64,000 nt of DNA from Streptomyces sp. NRRL F-5727 (GTDB lineage: Bacteria; Actinomycetota; Actinomycetes; Streptomycetales; Streptomycetaceae), in contig NZ_JOGX01000014.1 in assembly GCF_000719555.1 (NCBI RefSeq), positions 62,001 through 126,000 on the forward strand. The letters run 5' to 3'. This document shows, in pieces, positions 50,796 to 60,314 of this stretch; position 1 is the stretch's first letter; the number at the start of each line of letters is the position of its first letter. The translations under genes were made by a program, and so were the position numbers. The notes under the pieces were generated by a model, which had not been told where the DNA came from, did not search any database, and was given only the letters and a program-made list of their open reading frames with translations.

Positions 50796-53700
50796 TCAGA
50801 CCTTCCGGAGGTGGAAGGTGAGGGCGAGGGGCTCGTCCGTGAAGGCGGGGCCGTAGCCGTCGGAGGGGGCGCCCTCCGCGTAGTCCGTGGACAGGACCTC
50901 GTCCGCGATCAGGTCCGCGTGGGCCTGGAGCGCCTCCGTCGTCTCCGGGGAGGTCGAGACCCAGCGCAGCGCGATGCGGTCGGCGACGTCGAGGCCGCTG
51001 TTCTTGCGGGCCTCCTGGATCAGGCGGATCGCGTCACGGGCCAGGCCGGCGCGGCGCAGCTCGGGGGTGATCTCCAGGTCCAGCGCGACCGTCGCGCCGG
51101 AGTCGGAGGCGACCGACCAGCCCTCGCGCGGGGTCTCCGTGATGATGATCTCCTCGGGGGTGACGGTGATCGTCTCGCCGTTCACCTCGAGGGGAGCCTC
51201 GCCGTCCCGCAGGGCCAGCGCCAGCGCCGCCGCGTCGGCCGCGGCCACGGCCTTGGCGACGTCCTGGACGCCCTTGCCGAAGCGCTTGCCGAGGGCGCGG
51301 AAGTTCGCCTTGGCCGTGGTGTCGACCAGCGAGCCGCCCACCTCGGAGAGGGAGGCCAGGGAGGAGACGTTCAGCTCCTCCGTGATCTGCGCCTGGAGCT
51401 CGGGGGAGAGCGCCGCGAAGCCGTTCGCCGCCACCAGCGCGCGGGAGAGCGGCTGGCGGGTCTTCACGCCGGACTCGGCGCGGGTGGCGCGGCCGAGCTC
51501 GACGAGCCGGCGGACGAGGCCCATCTGTTCGGAGAGGGTGCCGTCGATGAGGGCGGCGTCGGCCTCCGGCCAGGTGGCGAGGTGGACCGACTCGGGGGCG
51601 CCCGGGGTGACCGGGACGACCAGGTCCTGCCAGACCCGCTCCGTGATGAAGGGGGTCAGCGGGGCCATCAGGCGGGTGACGGTCTCGACGACCTCGTGGA
51701 GGGTCCGCAGCGCGCCCTTGTCGCCCTGCCAGAAGCGGCGGCGGGAGCGGCGCACGTACCAGTTGGAGAGGTCGTCGACGAAGGCGGAGAGGAGCTTGCC
51801 GGTGCGCTGGGTGTCGTACGCCTCCATCGCCTCGGTGGCCTCGGCGACGAGCGTGTTCAGCTCGGAGAGCAGCCACCTGTCGAGGACGGACCGGTCGGCC
51901 GGGGCCGGGTCGGCGGCGGACGGCGCCCAGCCGGACGTACGGGCGTACAGGGCCTGGAAGGCGACCGTGTTCCAGTACGTGAGGAGGGTCTTGCGGACGA
52001 CCTCCTGGATGGTGCCGTGGCCGACGCGGCGGGCCGCCCAGGGGGAGCCGCCGGCCGCCATGAACCAGCGGACGGCGTCGGCGCCGTGCTGGTCCATCAG
52101 CGGGATGGGCTGGAGGATGTTGCCGAGGTGCTTGGACATCTTGCGGCCGTCCTCGGCGAGGATGTGGCCGAGGCAGACCACGTTCTCGTACGAGGACTTG
52201 TCGAAGACCAGGGTGCCGACGGCCATCAGCGTGTAGAACCAGCCACGGGTCTGGTCGATGGCCTCGGAGATGAACTGGGCCGGGTAGCGGCTCTCGAACA
52301 GCTCCTTGTTCTGGTACGGGTAGCCGTACTGCGCGAACGGCATGGAGCCCGAGTCGTACCAGGCGTCGATGACCTCGGGGACGCGGACGGCTTCGAGGGA
52401 GCAGCCCTCGGCCGGGCACGTGAAGGTGACGTCGTCGATGTAGGGGCGGTGGGGGTCGAGCGAGGACTGGTCGGTGCCGGTCAGCTCGGTCAGCTCGGCG
52501 CGCGAGCCGACGCAGGTGAGGTGGCCCTCCTCGCAGCGCCAGATCGGCAGCGGGGTGCCCCAGTAGCGGTTGCGGGAGAGCGCCCAGTCGATGTTGTTGT
52601 TGAGCCAGTCGCCGAAGCGGCCGTGCTTGACGGAGTCCGGGAACCAGTTGGTGTTCTCGTTCTCCTCCAGCAGGCGGTCCTTGACGGCGGTCGTCCGGAT
52701 GTACCAGGACGGCTGCGCGTAGTAGAGCAGGGCCGTGTGGCAGCGCCAGCAGTGCGGGTAGCTGTGCTCGTACGGCACGTGCTTGTAGAGCAGGCCGCGC
52801 GCGTCGAGGTCGGCGGTGAGCGCCTCGTCGGCCTTCTTGAAGAAGACGCCGCCGACCAGCGGCAGGTCCTCCTCGAAGGTGCCGTCCTGGCGGACCGGGT
52901 TGACCATCGGCAGGCCGTACGCCTTGCAGACCTTGAGGTCGTCCTCGCCGAAGGCGGGGGACTGGTGGACGAGACCGGTGCCGTCCTCGGTGGTGACGTA
53001 CTCGGCGTTGACGACGTAGTGCGCCTCGGCGGGGAACTCGACGAGCTCGAAGGGGCGCTGGTAGGCCCAGCGCTCCATCTCCTTGCCGGTGAAGGACTCG
53101 CCGGTGGTGACCCAGCCCTCGCCGAGGGCCTTGTCGAGCAGCGGCTCGGCGACGACCAGGCGCTCGTCGCCGTCGGTGGCGACGACGTAGGTGACCTCGG
53201 GGTGGGCGGCGACGGCCGTGTTGGACACCAGGGTCCACGGGGTGGTCGTCCAGACGAGGAGCGCGGCCTTGCCGGCGAGCGGGCCGGAGGTCAGCGGGAA
53301 GCGGACGAAGACCGAGGGGTCGACGATCGTCTCGTAGCCCTGGGCGAGCTCGTGGTCGGAGAGGCCGGTGCCGCAGCGGGGGCACCAGGGGGCGACGCGG
53401 TGGTCCTGGACGAGCAGGCCCTTGTCGAAGATCTGCTTGAGCGACCACCAGACCGACTCGATGTACGAGGGGTCCATGGTGCGGTAGGCGTCGTCGAGGT
53501 CGACCCAGTAGCCCATGCGGGTCGTGAGCTCGGCGAAGGCGTCGGTGTGGCGGGTCACCGACTCGCGGCACTTCGCGTTGAACTCCGCGATGCCGTACGC
53601 CTCGATGTCCTTCTTGCCGGAGAAGCCGAGCTCCTTCTCGACGGCGAGCTCCACCGGGAGGCCGTGGCAGTCCCAGCCGGCCTTGCGGGCGACGTGGTAG

Positions 53701-53939
53701 CCGCGCATGGTGCGGAAGCGGGGGAAGACGTCCTTGAAGACGCGGGCCTCGATGTGGTGGGCGCCGGGCATGCCGTTGGCGGTCGGCGGGCCCTCGTAGA
53801 AGACCCATTCGGGGCGGCCCTCGGACTGCTCCAGGGTCTTGGCGAAGACCTTGTTCTCCTGCCAGAAGTCGAGCACGGCGTGCTCGAGCGCGGACAGGTC
53901 GACCTGGGCGGGCACCTGGCGGTACTGCGGCGTGGTCAT
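50796..53939 (-). CDS. ileS: Isoleucyl-tRNA synthetase
   Basis: This 1047-residue class I synthetase charges tRNA-Ile and edits Val. It has the HIGH-type motif PGAHHIEAR, the tryptophan-rich WDCHGLPVE, the editing-domain region PWTLVSNTAVAAHP and the KMSKS motif as GRKMSKHLGN. CPRCGTGLSDHELAQG and WRCHTALLYYAQPSWYIRTT follow family order. This is the eukaryotic-like IleS2 type common in actinobacteria. ATG at 53939 has GGAGGAG 10 nt upstream, and that site is controlled by a T-box. It is convergent with divIVA. Confidence 0.96.
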   Translation of the reverse strand: MTTPQYRQVPAQVDLSALEHAVLDFWQENKVFAKTLEQSEGRPEWVFYEGPPTANGMPGAHHIEARVFKDVFPRFRTMRGYHVARKAGWDCHGLPVELAVEKELGFSGKKDIEAYGIAEFNAKCRESVTRHTDAFAELTTRMGYWVDLDDAYRTMDPSYIESVWWSLKQIFDKGLLVQDHRVAPWCPRCGTGLSDHELAQGYETIVDPSVFVRFPLTSGPLAGKAALLVWTTTPWTLVSNTAVAAHPEVTYVVATDGDERLVVAEPLLDKALGEGWVTTGESFTGKEMERWAYQRPFELVEFPAEAHYVVNAEYVTTEDGTGLVHQSPAFGEDDLKVCKAYGLPMVNPVRQDGTFEEDLPLVGGVFFKKADEALTADLDARGLLYKHVPYEHSYPHCWRCHTALLYYAQPSWYIRTTAVKDRLLEENENTNWFPDSVKHGRFGDWLNNNIDWALSRNRYWGTPLPIWRCEEGHLTCVGSRAELTELTGTDQSSLDPHRPYIDDVTFTCPAEGCSLEAVRVPEVIDAWYDSGSMPFAQYGYPYQNKELFESRYPAQFISEAIDQTRGWFYTLMAVGTLVFDKSSYENVVCLGHILAEDGRKMSKHLGNILQPIPLMDQHGADAVRWFMAAGGSPWAARRVGHGTIQEVVRKTLLTYWNTVAFQALYARTSGWAPSAADPAPADRSVLDRWLLSELNTLVAEATEAMEAYDTQRTGKLLSAFVDDLSNWYVRRSRRRFWQGDKGALRTLHEVVETVTRLMAPLTPFITERVWQDLVVPVTPGAPESVHLATWPEADAALIDGTLSEQMGLVRRLVELGRATRAESGVKTRQPLSRALVAANGFAALSPELQAQITEELNVSSLASLSEVGGSLVDTTAKANFRALGKRFGKGVQDVAKAVAAADAAALALALRDGEAPLEVNGETITVTPEEIIITETPREGWSVASDSGATVALDLEITPELRRAGLARDAIRLIQEARKNSGLDVADRIALRWVSTSPETTEALQAHADLIADEVLSTDYAEGAPSDGYGPAFTDEPLALTFHLRKV

Positions 53940-53949
53940 GCGGCGGACT

Positions 53950-54180
53950 CTCCTCCGGACGGACATTTCCTGCTTCCGTCGGAGGGACGAGAGCCGTGCT
54001 CCCGCGGTACCACCCTCCTTGGCCCCGGACGTGACCGTCCGAAGCCCCCTCATTGGGGTCGCGACACCGGGTCTAGTCACCGCGCTTCGTGGTGCGTGTC
54101 CACGCGGCTTTCTTCCGGCAGCTCCGGGGTGATGCTTCGCATCGGGCTCGCCCCCGGGCTCTCACCGTCCCCGGGTCGCT
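53950..54180 (-). promoter_or_regulatory. Ile-specific T-box, translational type
   Basis: The minus-strand leader has a short Stem I (54180-54124) ending in GATGCGAAGCATCACC with ATC as the Ile specifier. The T-box AAGGAGGGTGGTACCGCGGG (54020-54001), whose TGGT can pair with the uncharged tRNA NCCA end, follows. A helix then joins CTCTCGTCCCTCCGACGG (53993-53976) to CCGTCCGGAGGAGAG (53962-53948), which hides the ribosome site. There is no terminator, so regulation is at translation, as known for actinobacterial ileS T-boxes. Confidence 0.92.
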
Positions 54181-54255
54181 CATGGCTCGCGTACGACGCT
54201 ACTGGTCCCCATCGACGCCTCTCGCTGAGGCCAGTGTACGGGGCGCGGGGGCACC

Positions 54256-54499
54256 GGGCCGACCGGATTGCCGGTGACCCGAATGGCACAGGGGGCGGTC
54301 CGGGGTTGCCGGGGGCCATGTGGGGGAGCGGGCGGGCGGATAACCCGGCGGGGAGTTGGGCACCTCTTCCGACGGGTGCGCGCCGAGGGCCGCGGGGCGG
54401 GCGGAATGGGCGGCGTGCCCCGTTGCCGCGCGCCTTGGGCCGATTTATCGTCCCAGCACGATGCGCGAGCAAGATCACAAAATGTGAAGGGGCCGCGAC
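54256..54499. other. Intergenic, divergent promoters of ileS and the DksA-like gene
   Basis: No gene is seen. A TTATCG-like -10 candidate lies near 54445. The 40 nt before the ATG at 54500 are unusually A-rich for the window (AAGATCACAAAATGTGAAGG), consistent with a 5' leader and ribosome site. Confidence 0.5.
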
Positions 54500-55408
54500 A
54501 TGGTGGCGAAGAAGACCGCCGCGAAGCAGTCCCCGGCCGCCGCCGGGGACCCCGGGTCCGCCGGTTCCCCGGGCGACCCCGGGGCCCCGGCGCGCAAGGC
54601 GTCGAAGCGGACGTCCGGGAAGAGGGCGTCCGCGGACGAGACGGCGGAGGCCCCGGCCGCCGCGTCCGCCCCCGCGGCGGCGCCGGCCGCGAAGAAGGCG
54701 GCGGCCAAGAAGGCGGCCGCCAAGAAGGCCGCGGTGAAGAAGACCGCGGCGAAGAAGACGGCCTCGAAGAAGACGGCCTCGAGGAAGGCGGCGGCCGGTG
54801 ACGCCGACGCCGGGGGCGCGGTCGACGGAAGTGCCGGTGAGGGCGGGGGCGGGGTCCAGGAGGCTCCGGAGGGGGAGAAGTCCGTGAAGAAGGCCGTCGG
54901 CCGGAAGGCCGCCGCGAAGAAGCAGACAGGAGCCAGGACGGTGGCAGCGAAGAAGACCGCGGGTGGCGTCACGACCGCCGAGGACGAGGCGGCCGTGCCC
55001 CCGGCGCGTACCGGGGAGCTCGCGGTACGGCCCGGCGAGGACCCGTGGACGCCGGAGGAGGTCGCCGAGGCCCGCAGCGAGCTCCAGGCCGAGGTGCTGC
55101 GGCTGCGCAGCGAGCTGGCGCACTCCCAGGAGGAGCTGACCGGTCTGATGCGGGACTCCGGGGACGGGGCCGGCCAGGACGAGGCCGACACCGGCACCAA
55201 GAACATCACCCGCGAGCACGAGCTGGCCCTGGCCGCGAACGCCCGGGAGATGCTGGAGCAGTCCGAGCACGCACTGGAGCGGCTCGACGCGGGCACGTAC
55301 GGCCTCTGCGAGGTCTGCGGCAAGCCCATCGGCAAGGCCCGCATGCAGGCGTTCCCCCGGGCCACCCTCTGCGTGGAGGACAAGCAGAAGCAGGAGCGGC
55401 GCGGCTAG
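54500..55408 (+). CDS. Histone-H1-like/TraR-DksA-type zinc-finger fusion protein
   Basis: This 302-residue protein has two unlike halves. Residues 1-165 are Lys/Ala/Pro rich with [24 protein letters not shown] repeats, resembling histone H1 tails, and should bind DNA or be disordered. Residues about 175-302 form a DksA/TraR domain: a helical coil ([20 protein letters not shown]) and a zinc-finger region [20 protein letters not shown] followed by LCVEDK. The usual fourth Cys is Asp, so metal binding may be altered. DksA-type proteins act on RNA polymerase. AAGGGG precedes the ATG. A similar gene sits before lspA in S. coelicolor. Confidence 0.85.
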   Translation: MVAKKTAAKQSPAAAGDPGSAGSPGDPGAPARKASKRTSGKRASADETAEAPAAASAPAAAPAAKKAAAKKAAAKKAAVKKTAAKKTASKKTASRKAAAGDADAGGAVDGSAGEGGGGVQEAPEGEKSVKKAVGRKAAAKKQTGARTVAAKKTAGGVTTAEDEAAVPPARTGELAVRPGEDPWTPEEVAEARSELQAEVLRLRSELAHSQEELTGLMRDSGDGAGQDEADTGTKNITREHELALAANAREMLEQSEHALERLDAGTYGLCEVCGKPIGKARMQAFPRATLCVEDKQKQERRG

Positions 55409-55575
55409 GTCCCGTCCGGCCGTGCGCGCCGGGCGGGCCGGTCCGATCCGGTGGAAAGGGGCGGAAAGGGCCTGGCCCGGCGCACGGGCGGCGGTGGTAC
55501 GGACTGCCGGTCTCGTACGCCTGTGCCGTACCCTCGGTGCACGGTCAGGCAACGAGGTTCGAGGGACTCACTCAC

Positions 55576-56154
55576 GTGGCAGAGGCGGAGAGCGTCATCG
55601 GTACGCCGGATTCAGCAGGGGCCGAGGACTCGGCCGCCCCGGAGGAGCGGCCCGAGGGGGCTCCGAGGGGCAGGCGGCGGATCGTCGCGCTCTTCGTGGT
55701 GGCCGTCCTCGCCTACCTGATCGACCTCGGCAGCAAGATCGTCGTGGTGGAGAAGCTGGAGGGCCGCGAGCCGATCAAGGTCATCGGCGATCTGCTCCGC
55801 TTCGAGGCGATCCGCAACCCGGGCGCGGCCTTCGGCATGGGCGAGGCGTTCACCATCGTCTTCACCTGCATCGCGGCGGCCGTCATCGTGGTGATCATCC
55901 GGCTGGCCCGGAAGCTCTACAGCCTGCCCTGGGCGATCGCGCTGGGCCTGCTGCTCGGCGGCGCGCTGGGCAACCTCACGGACCGGCTGTTCCGCTCACC
56001 GGGCGTCTTCGAGGGCGCGGTGGTGGACTTCATCGCCCCGGCGCACTTCGCCGTCTTCAACCTCGCCGACTCGGCGATCGTCTGCGGCGGCATCCTGATC
56101 GTCATCCTGTCGTTCCGGGGCCTGGACCCGGACGGCACCGTCCACAAGGACTGA
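55576..56154 (+). CDS. lspA: Lipoprotein signal peptidase LspA
   Basis: This 192-residue membrane aspartyl protease cleaves signal peptides of diacylated prolipoproteins. After an acidic N-terminal head of about 45 residues, typical of Streptomyces LspA, there are four membrane helices. Catalytic Asp residues are in [10 protein letters not shown] and [12 protein letters not shown], and [11 protein letters not shown] is conserved. GTG at 55576 ([12 protein letters not shown]) matches the family start and has GAGGGA upstream. The C-terminal DPDGTVHKD is typical. The pseudouridine synthase gene follows. Confidence 0.95.
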   Translation: MAEAESVIGTPDSAGAEDSAAPEERPEGAPRGRRRIVALFVVAVLAYLIDLGSKIVVVEKLEGREPIKVIGDLLRFEAIRNPGAAFGMGEAFTIVFTCIAAAVIVVIIRLARKLYSLPWAIALGLLLGGALGNLTDRLFRSPGVFEGAVVDFIAPAHFAVFNLADSAIVCGGILIVILSFRGLDPDGTVHKD

Positions 56155-56185
56155 GCGGGCAGGACCGAGCACTCCCGGCACAAGG

Positions 56186-56191
56186 CATACT
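56186..56191 (+). promoter_or_regulatory. -10 box of the pseudouridine synthase gene
   Basis: CATACT ends 6 nt before the GTG at 56198 and no ribosome site lies between, suggesting a leaderless transcript start inside the lspA-rluA gap. Confidence 0.45.
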
Positions 56192-56197
56192 CGACGG

Positions 56198-57139
56198 GTG
56201 AGCACGAGTCCCGAGATCCGCACCCTGCCCGTTCCCGATGGCCTGGAGGGCGAGCGCGTCGACGCCGCCATCGCCCGTATGTTCGGGTTCTCCCGTACGA
56301 AGGCGGCCGAGCTCGCCGCGGCGGGGAAGGTCCAGGTCGACGGCGCCGTCGTCGGCAAGTCCGAGCGGGTGAGCGGCGGCGCGTGGCTGGAGGTCGAGAT
56401 GCCGGGCGCCCCCGCGCCCGTGCAGATCGTCGCCGAGCCCGTGGAGGGCATGGAGATCGTCCACGACGACGACGACATCGTGGTGATCATGAAGCCGATC
56501 GGGGTCGCCGCGCATCCCAGCCCCGGCTGGACCGGCACCACCGTGATCGGCGGCCTCGCCGCCGCCGGCTACCGGATCTCCACCTCCGGCGCCGCCGAGC
56601 GCCAGGGCATCGTGCACCGCCTCGACGTCGGCACCTCCGGCCTGATGGTGGTCGCCAAGTCCGAGTACGCGTACACCTCGCTCAAGCGCCAGTTCAAGGA
56701 GCGCACGGTCGACAAGCGCTACCACGCGCTGGTCCAGGGCCACCCGGACCCGCTGAGCGGCACCATCGACGCGCCCATCGGCCGGCACCCGAACCACGAC
56801 TACAAGTGGGCCGTGACCGCCGACGGCAAGCCGTCCGTCACCCACTACGACCTGATCGAGGCGTACCGGGCGGCCTCGCTGCTCGACATCAAGCTGGAGA
56901 CCGGCCGCACCCACCAGATCCGGGTGCACATGTCGGCCCACCGCCACCCCTGCGTCGGCGACCTCACCTACGGCGCCGACCCGACCATGGCCAAGCGGCT
57001 CGGGCTGACCCGCCAGTGGCTGCACGCGGTCCGGCTGGGCTTCGAGCACCCGGGCGACGGGAAGTGGGTCGAGTTCGCCTCCACCTACCCGGCCGACCTC
57101 CAGACCGCCCTCGACCGCATCGAGGCGGAGAGCCGGTGA
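56198..57139 (+). CDS. RluA-family pseudouridine synthase (RluD-like)
   Basis: This 313-residue enzyme isomerises uridine in rRNA. It has an N-terminal S4 RNA-binding domain ([21 protein letters not shown]) and the catalytic core with the active Asp in [38 protein letters not shown] and [14 protein letters not shown] follow. Neighbour lspA is a frequent companion in bacteria. The exact target (RluD positions in 23S rRNA) is inferred from the domain layout. GTG at 56198 probably begins a leaderless message. Confidence 0.92.
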   Translation: MSTSPEIRTLPVPDGLEGERVDAAIARMFGFSRTKAAELAAAGKVQVDGAVVGKSERVSGGAWLEVEMPGAPAPVQIVAEPVEGMEIVHDDDDIVVIMKPIGVAAHPSPGWTGTTVIGGLAAAGYRISTSGAAERQGIVHRLDVGTSGLMVVAKSEYAYTSLKRQFKERTVDKRYHALVQGHPDPLSGTIDAPIGRHPNHDYKWAVTADGKPSVTHYDLIEAYRAASLLDIKLETGRTHQIRVHMSAHRHPCVGDLTYGADPTMAKRLGLTRQWLHAVRLGFEHPGDGKWVEFASTYPADLQTALDRIEAESR

Positions 57140-57603
57140 CCGAGGCGTACACGGTCCGCGAGGCCGTCGGCGAGGCCGATCTGGAGGCGTGCTTCGCGGT
57201 CCGCCGCGCGGTCTTCGTCGAGGAGCAGGGCGTCCCGGCGGAGCTGGAGTACGACGCGTACGACTCCACCGCCGTGCACGTCCTCGCGGTCCGGGCGGAC
57301 GGGGTGCCGCTGGGCACCGGCCGGCTGCTGCACGGGGCCGACGCGGCCGGGAAGACCGGCGGGGACGCCTCGGTGGGCTCGCTCGGCCGGCTCGCGGTCG
57401 CCGGGGTGGCGCGCGGCCTCGGGGTCGGCGCGGCACTGGTCCGGGCGATCGAGGACGCGGCCCGCGCGCGCGGCCTGACCGCCGTCGACCTGCACGCCCA
57501 GACCCGGGCCCTCGGCTTCTACGAACGGCTGGGCTACGCGGCGTACGGCGGGGAGTTCCCGGACGCGGGGATCCCGCACCGGGCGATGCGGCGGGCGCTC
57601 TAA
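57136..57603 (+). CDS. GNAT-family N-acetyltransferase
   Basis: This 155-residue acetyltransferase has the acetyl-CoA loop in [22 protein letters not shown] (Arg/Gln-x-x-Gly-x-Gly/Ala) and the C-terminal [17 protein letters not shown]. The start [20 protein letters not shown] is typical of the ElaA/YjcF-like subgroup. The GTG overlaps the pseudouridine synthase stop as GTGA, so the two are co-translated. The substrate is unknown. Confidence 0.88.
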   Translation: MTEAYTVREAVGEADLEACFAVRRAVFVEEQGVPAELEYDAYDSTAVHVLAVRADGVPLGTGRLLHGADAAGKTGGDASVGSLGRLAVAGVARGLGVGAALVRAIEDAARARGLTAVDLHAQTRALGFYERLGYAAYGGEFPDAGIPHRAMRRAL

Positions 57604-57780
57604 AGGTCCCCACGCCCGTTCCCGCGCCCGTCCCCGGACGCGTTCCCGGACGCGTTCCCGGGCGCCGGTTCGCGGACGACTGTCTCCGGACACGACGGAG
57701 GGCCTGGTCCGGTGGACAGGCCCTTGCTGATTCCCGGGGCGGTTCGTGGCGCGCCCGGGGCGTGGTGTGTGGGGCGGCGG

Positions 57781-57969
57781 CTACTTCCAGGTGTGGCAGC
57801 CGTGCGGCCGTTCGGTGACGGGGCCGGTGCACTGGCCGCTCTGGCCTCCACCGTTTCCGCCGTTGGTGGGCGGGTGAGGTGCCGCCAGCGCTGCCGAGCC
57901 GGCGCCGAGCACGCCCGCGACGGCGAGCATGAGGGCTGCCGCGCGGCGCCCGAGGGACTGCTTCAGCAT
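57781..57969 (-). CDS. Small secreted peptide, 62 residues
   Basis: The protein has a classical signal peptide: basic MLKQSLGRR, hydrophobic AAALMLAVAGVLGAGSAAL and cleavage around ALA-AP. The mature part of about 31 residues is PHPPTNGGNGGGQSGQ, then CTGPVTERPHGCHTWK with two cysteines ten residues apart that could form a disulfide. AGGAGG precedes the ATG at good spacing. It resembles no family I recognise. It is divergent from the antiporter gene, 75 bp apart, and the two share an A/T-rich promoter region (TATGATAT near 58012). Confidence 0.78.
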   Translation of the reverse strand: MLKQSLGRRAAALMLAVAGVLGAGSAALAAPHPPTNGGNGGGQSGQCTGPVTERPHGCHTWK

Positions 57970-58044
57970 GACATCCTCCTCGCAGTGGCCGGAATGTCCC
58001 TTTTATGATATGCCTTCGATCTTCGACCGGCTCGAGGGGACACC

Positions 58045-59631
58045 GTGGACCAGCTCGCCCTGCTGTTCTTGCTGCTGCTCGGGGCGGTGCTCACCGTGCC
58101 TCTCGGCGACCGGCTGGGGCTGCCCGCGCCGGTCCTGATGACGCTGCTCGGGATCGTGCTGGCCCTGCTGCCGTTCGTGCCGAACGTCGACATCCCGCCC
58201 GAGTTCATCCTGCCGCTGGTGCTGCCGCCGCTGCTCTACGCCTCCGTGCAGCGCACCTCCTGGCGGCAGTTCGCGGCCAACCGGCGGCCGATCTTCCTGC
58301 TCGCGGTCGCCCTGGTCTTCGTCACCACGGCCGCCGTCGGCGCGGTCGCGGACGCGCTGGTCCCCGGCATCCCGCTGGCCGCCGCGCTCGCGCTCGGCGC
58401 CCTGGTCGCGCCGCCCGACCCGGTCGCGGCGACCGCCGTGGCCGGCTCGCTCGGGCTGCCCCGGCGGCTGGTGTCGATCCTGGAGGGCGAGGGGCTCTTC
58501 AACGACGTCACCGCGATCGTGCTCTACCACGTGGCCGTCGCGGCGGTGGTGAGCGGTGAGTTCTCCTGGCCGGAGGCGCTCGGCGAGCTGGTCCTGTCGG
58601 CGGTCGTCGCGGTCGCCGTCGGCCTGGGGCTCGGCTGGGTCACCAACAGGCTGATGGCCTTCCTCGGCGACGCCACCCTCCAGACCGGCCTCACCCTCCT
58701 CGTCCCCTTCGTCTCCTATGTGATCGCCGAGGAGCTGCACGGCTCCGGGGTGCTCGCGGTCCTGGTCACCGCGCTCTTCCTCGCCGAGTACGCGGTCGAC
58801 GCCGACGACGTGATGGGGCGGCTCGCCGGGCAGACCTTCTGGGAGGTCGTCGACACCCTCGTCACCGGCATCGCCTTCGGCCTCATCGGTCTCGAACTGA
58901 TCCATGTCTTCGGCGTCGCGGAGGGACGGGCCGGCGAGATGCTCGGCTGGGGCGCCGTGATCGTCGTCGTGGTCGTCGGGGTCCGGCTGCTGTGGCTGCT
59001 GCCCGCCACCTGGCTGGCGAAGCGGCTGCACGACCGCAGGGACGTGGCCGAGGAGATCCCGATGAGCTGGCGGGAGACGGTCGTCATGTGGTGGTCCGGG
59101 ATGCGCGGGGTGGCCTCGGTGGCGCTGGCCCTGGCCATCCCGCGGACCACCGAGGACGGCTCGCCCTTCCCCGGCCGGGACGAGCTGGTCTTCCTCGCCT
59201 TCTGCGTGATCATGGCGACGCTGGTCGCCCAGGGGCTCACCCTGCCCTGGCTGGTGCGCAGGCTCGGGGTGAAGGCCGACGCGGACGCCGAGCGGGCCTT
59301 CGAGCGGGAGCTCGCCGTCCGCGCCGCGAAGGCGGCCAAGCGGCGGCTCAAGGAGATCGAGGAGGTCGAGGAGCTGCCCGAGGAGATCGCCGAACGACTC
59401 CAGCGCGGGGCCTTCGACATCGGGGCCCGGATCAGCCCGGACATGGTCGACGAGGAACGGCGGGCCGCCTTCACGGAGCGGGCCGAGCGGGTGAGGAAGC
59501 TCCAGTCGATCCAGCGGGAGCTGATGTCCGCCGCCCGGCACGCCGTCCTCTCCGCGCGCAGCGAGCCGGGCGCCGACCCCGAGGTGGTGGACCGGGTGCT
59601 GCGGCAGCTGGACGTCCGCTCACTGCGCTGA
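58045..59631 (+). CDS. CPA1-family Na+/H+ antiporter
   Basis: This 528-residue NhaP/NhaK-type antiporter has about 12 membrane helices. The conserved APPDPVAATAVAGSLGLPRR carries the cation-site region, EGEGLFNDVTAIVLY the second acidic pair, and WWSGMRGVASVALALAIP the last motif. A charged cytoplasmic tail of about 100 residues follows (KAAKRRLKEIEEVEELPEEI), as in bacterial NhaP homologues. GTG at 58045 follows GAGGGG. The likely role is pH and sodium homeostasis. It is monocistronic or leads into the hydrolase gene 47 bp downstream. Confidence 0.92.
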   Translation: MDQLALLFLLLLGAVLTVPLGDRLGLPAPVLMTLLGIVLALLPFVPNVDIPPEFILPLVLPPLLYASVQRTSWRQFAANRRPIFLLAVALVFVTTAAVGAVADALVPGIPLAAALALGALVAPPDPVAATAVAGSLGLPRRLVSILEGEGLFNDVTAIVLYHVAVAAVVSGEFSWPEALGELVLSAVVAVAVGLGLGWVTNRLMAFLGDATLQTGLTLLVPFVSYVIAEELHGSGVLAVLVTALFLAEYAVDADDVMGRLAGQTFWEVVDTLVTGIAFGLIGLELIHVFGVAEGRAGEMLGWGAVIVVVVVGVRLLWLLPATWLAKRLHDRRDVAEEIPMSWRETVVMWWSGMRGVASVALALAIPRTTEDGSPFPGRDELVFLAFCVIMATLVAQGLTLPWLVRRLGVKADADAERAFERELAVRAAKAAKRRLKEIEEVEELPEEIAERLQRGAFDIGARISPDMVDEERRAAFTERAERVRKLQSIQRELMSAARHAVLSARSEPGADPEVVDRVLRQLDVRSLR

Positions 59632-59666
59632 CCTGGGGGTTCCCACGGCCTGACGGGGGCGGGTGG

Positions 59667-59672
59667 CAGGAT
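59667..59672 (+). promoter_or_regulatory. -10 box of the dienelactone hydrolase gene
   Basis: CAGGAT stands 6 nt before the ATG at 59679. No ribosome site other than GGCGGG directly against the ATG is present. Confidence 0.4.
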
Positions 59673-59678
59673 GGCGGG

Positions 59679-60260
59679 ATGGACATCATGCTTTTCCACT
59701 CGGTGTACGGGAAGCGCCCGGCCGTGGAGGCCGCCGCCGACCGGCTTCGGGCCGCCGGCCACCAGGTGTGGGTGCCGGACCTCTTCGACGGCTGGACCAC
59801 CGACTCGGTGGAGGCGGCCATGGCGAAGAAGGACGAGATCGGCTCGGACGAGCTGCTGAAGCGCGCGGTGCTCGCCGCGGCCCCCTACTCGGAGCGCGGG
59901 CTCGTCTACGCCGGCTTCTCCTTCGGGGCCTCGGTGGCGCAGACGCTGGCGCTCGGCGACGAGAAGGCGCGCGGGCTGCTGCTCCTCCACGGCACCTCGG
60001 ACCTGGCGCCGAACGCGTCGGTGGACGAGCTGCCGGTCCAGCTGCACGTGGCCGAGCCCGACCCGTTCGAGACGGACGACTGGCTGTCCGCCTGGTACCT
60101 CCAGATGGGGAAGGCCGGGGCGGACGTGGAGATCTACCGGTACCGGGGCGCCGGGCACGTGTACACGGACCCGGAGCTGCCGGACTGGGACGCCGAGGCC
60201 GCGGAGCGGACCTGGGCGATCGCGCTCGACTTCCTCGACGGGCTGGACGAGGAGCGCTGA
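59679..60260 (+). CDS. Dienelactone hydrolase family protein
   Basis: This 193-residue alpha/beta hydrolase has the nucleophile elbow GFSFGAS (YAGFSFGASVAQTLAL, with Ser rather than the Cys of true dienelactone hydrolase) and a C-terminal His in YRGAGHVYTDPE. The acid is probably Asp in EPDPFE. It is a compact single-domain form. The start at 59679 is set by frame and the conserved MLFHSVYG. The substrate is unknown. Confidence 0.87.
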   Translation: MDIMLFHSVYGKRPAVEAAADRLRAAGHQVWVPDLFDGWTTDSVEAAMAKKDEIGSDELLKRAVLAAAPYSERGLVYAGFSFGASVAQTLALGDEKARGLLLLHGTSDLAPNASVDELPVQLHVAEPDPFETDDWLSAWYLQMGKAGADVEIYRYRGAGHVYTDPELPDWDAEAAERTWAIALDFLDGLDEER

Positions 60261-60265
60261 CGGGG

Positions 60266-60296
60266 ACGGCCCCCGGGGGAGTCCCCCGGGGGCCGT
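60266..60296. terminator. Bidirectional terminator, hydrolase/metalloprotease
   Basis: A perfect 14-bp stem, ACGGCCCCCGGGGG/CCCCCGGGGGCCGT, with a 3-nt loop lies between convergent genes. Confidence 0.85.
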
Positions 60297-60314
60297 TCGG
60301 ACGTGGACGGGCCG

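Noticed and set aside
50772..54737. Plus-strand open frame of about 1320 codons opposite ileS
   Set aside because: Antisense shadow of ileS; composition is Arg/Gly/Val/Leu without domains, and it crosses the T-box and a terminator.
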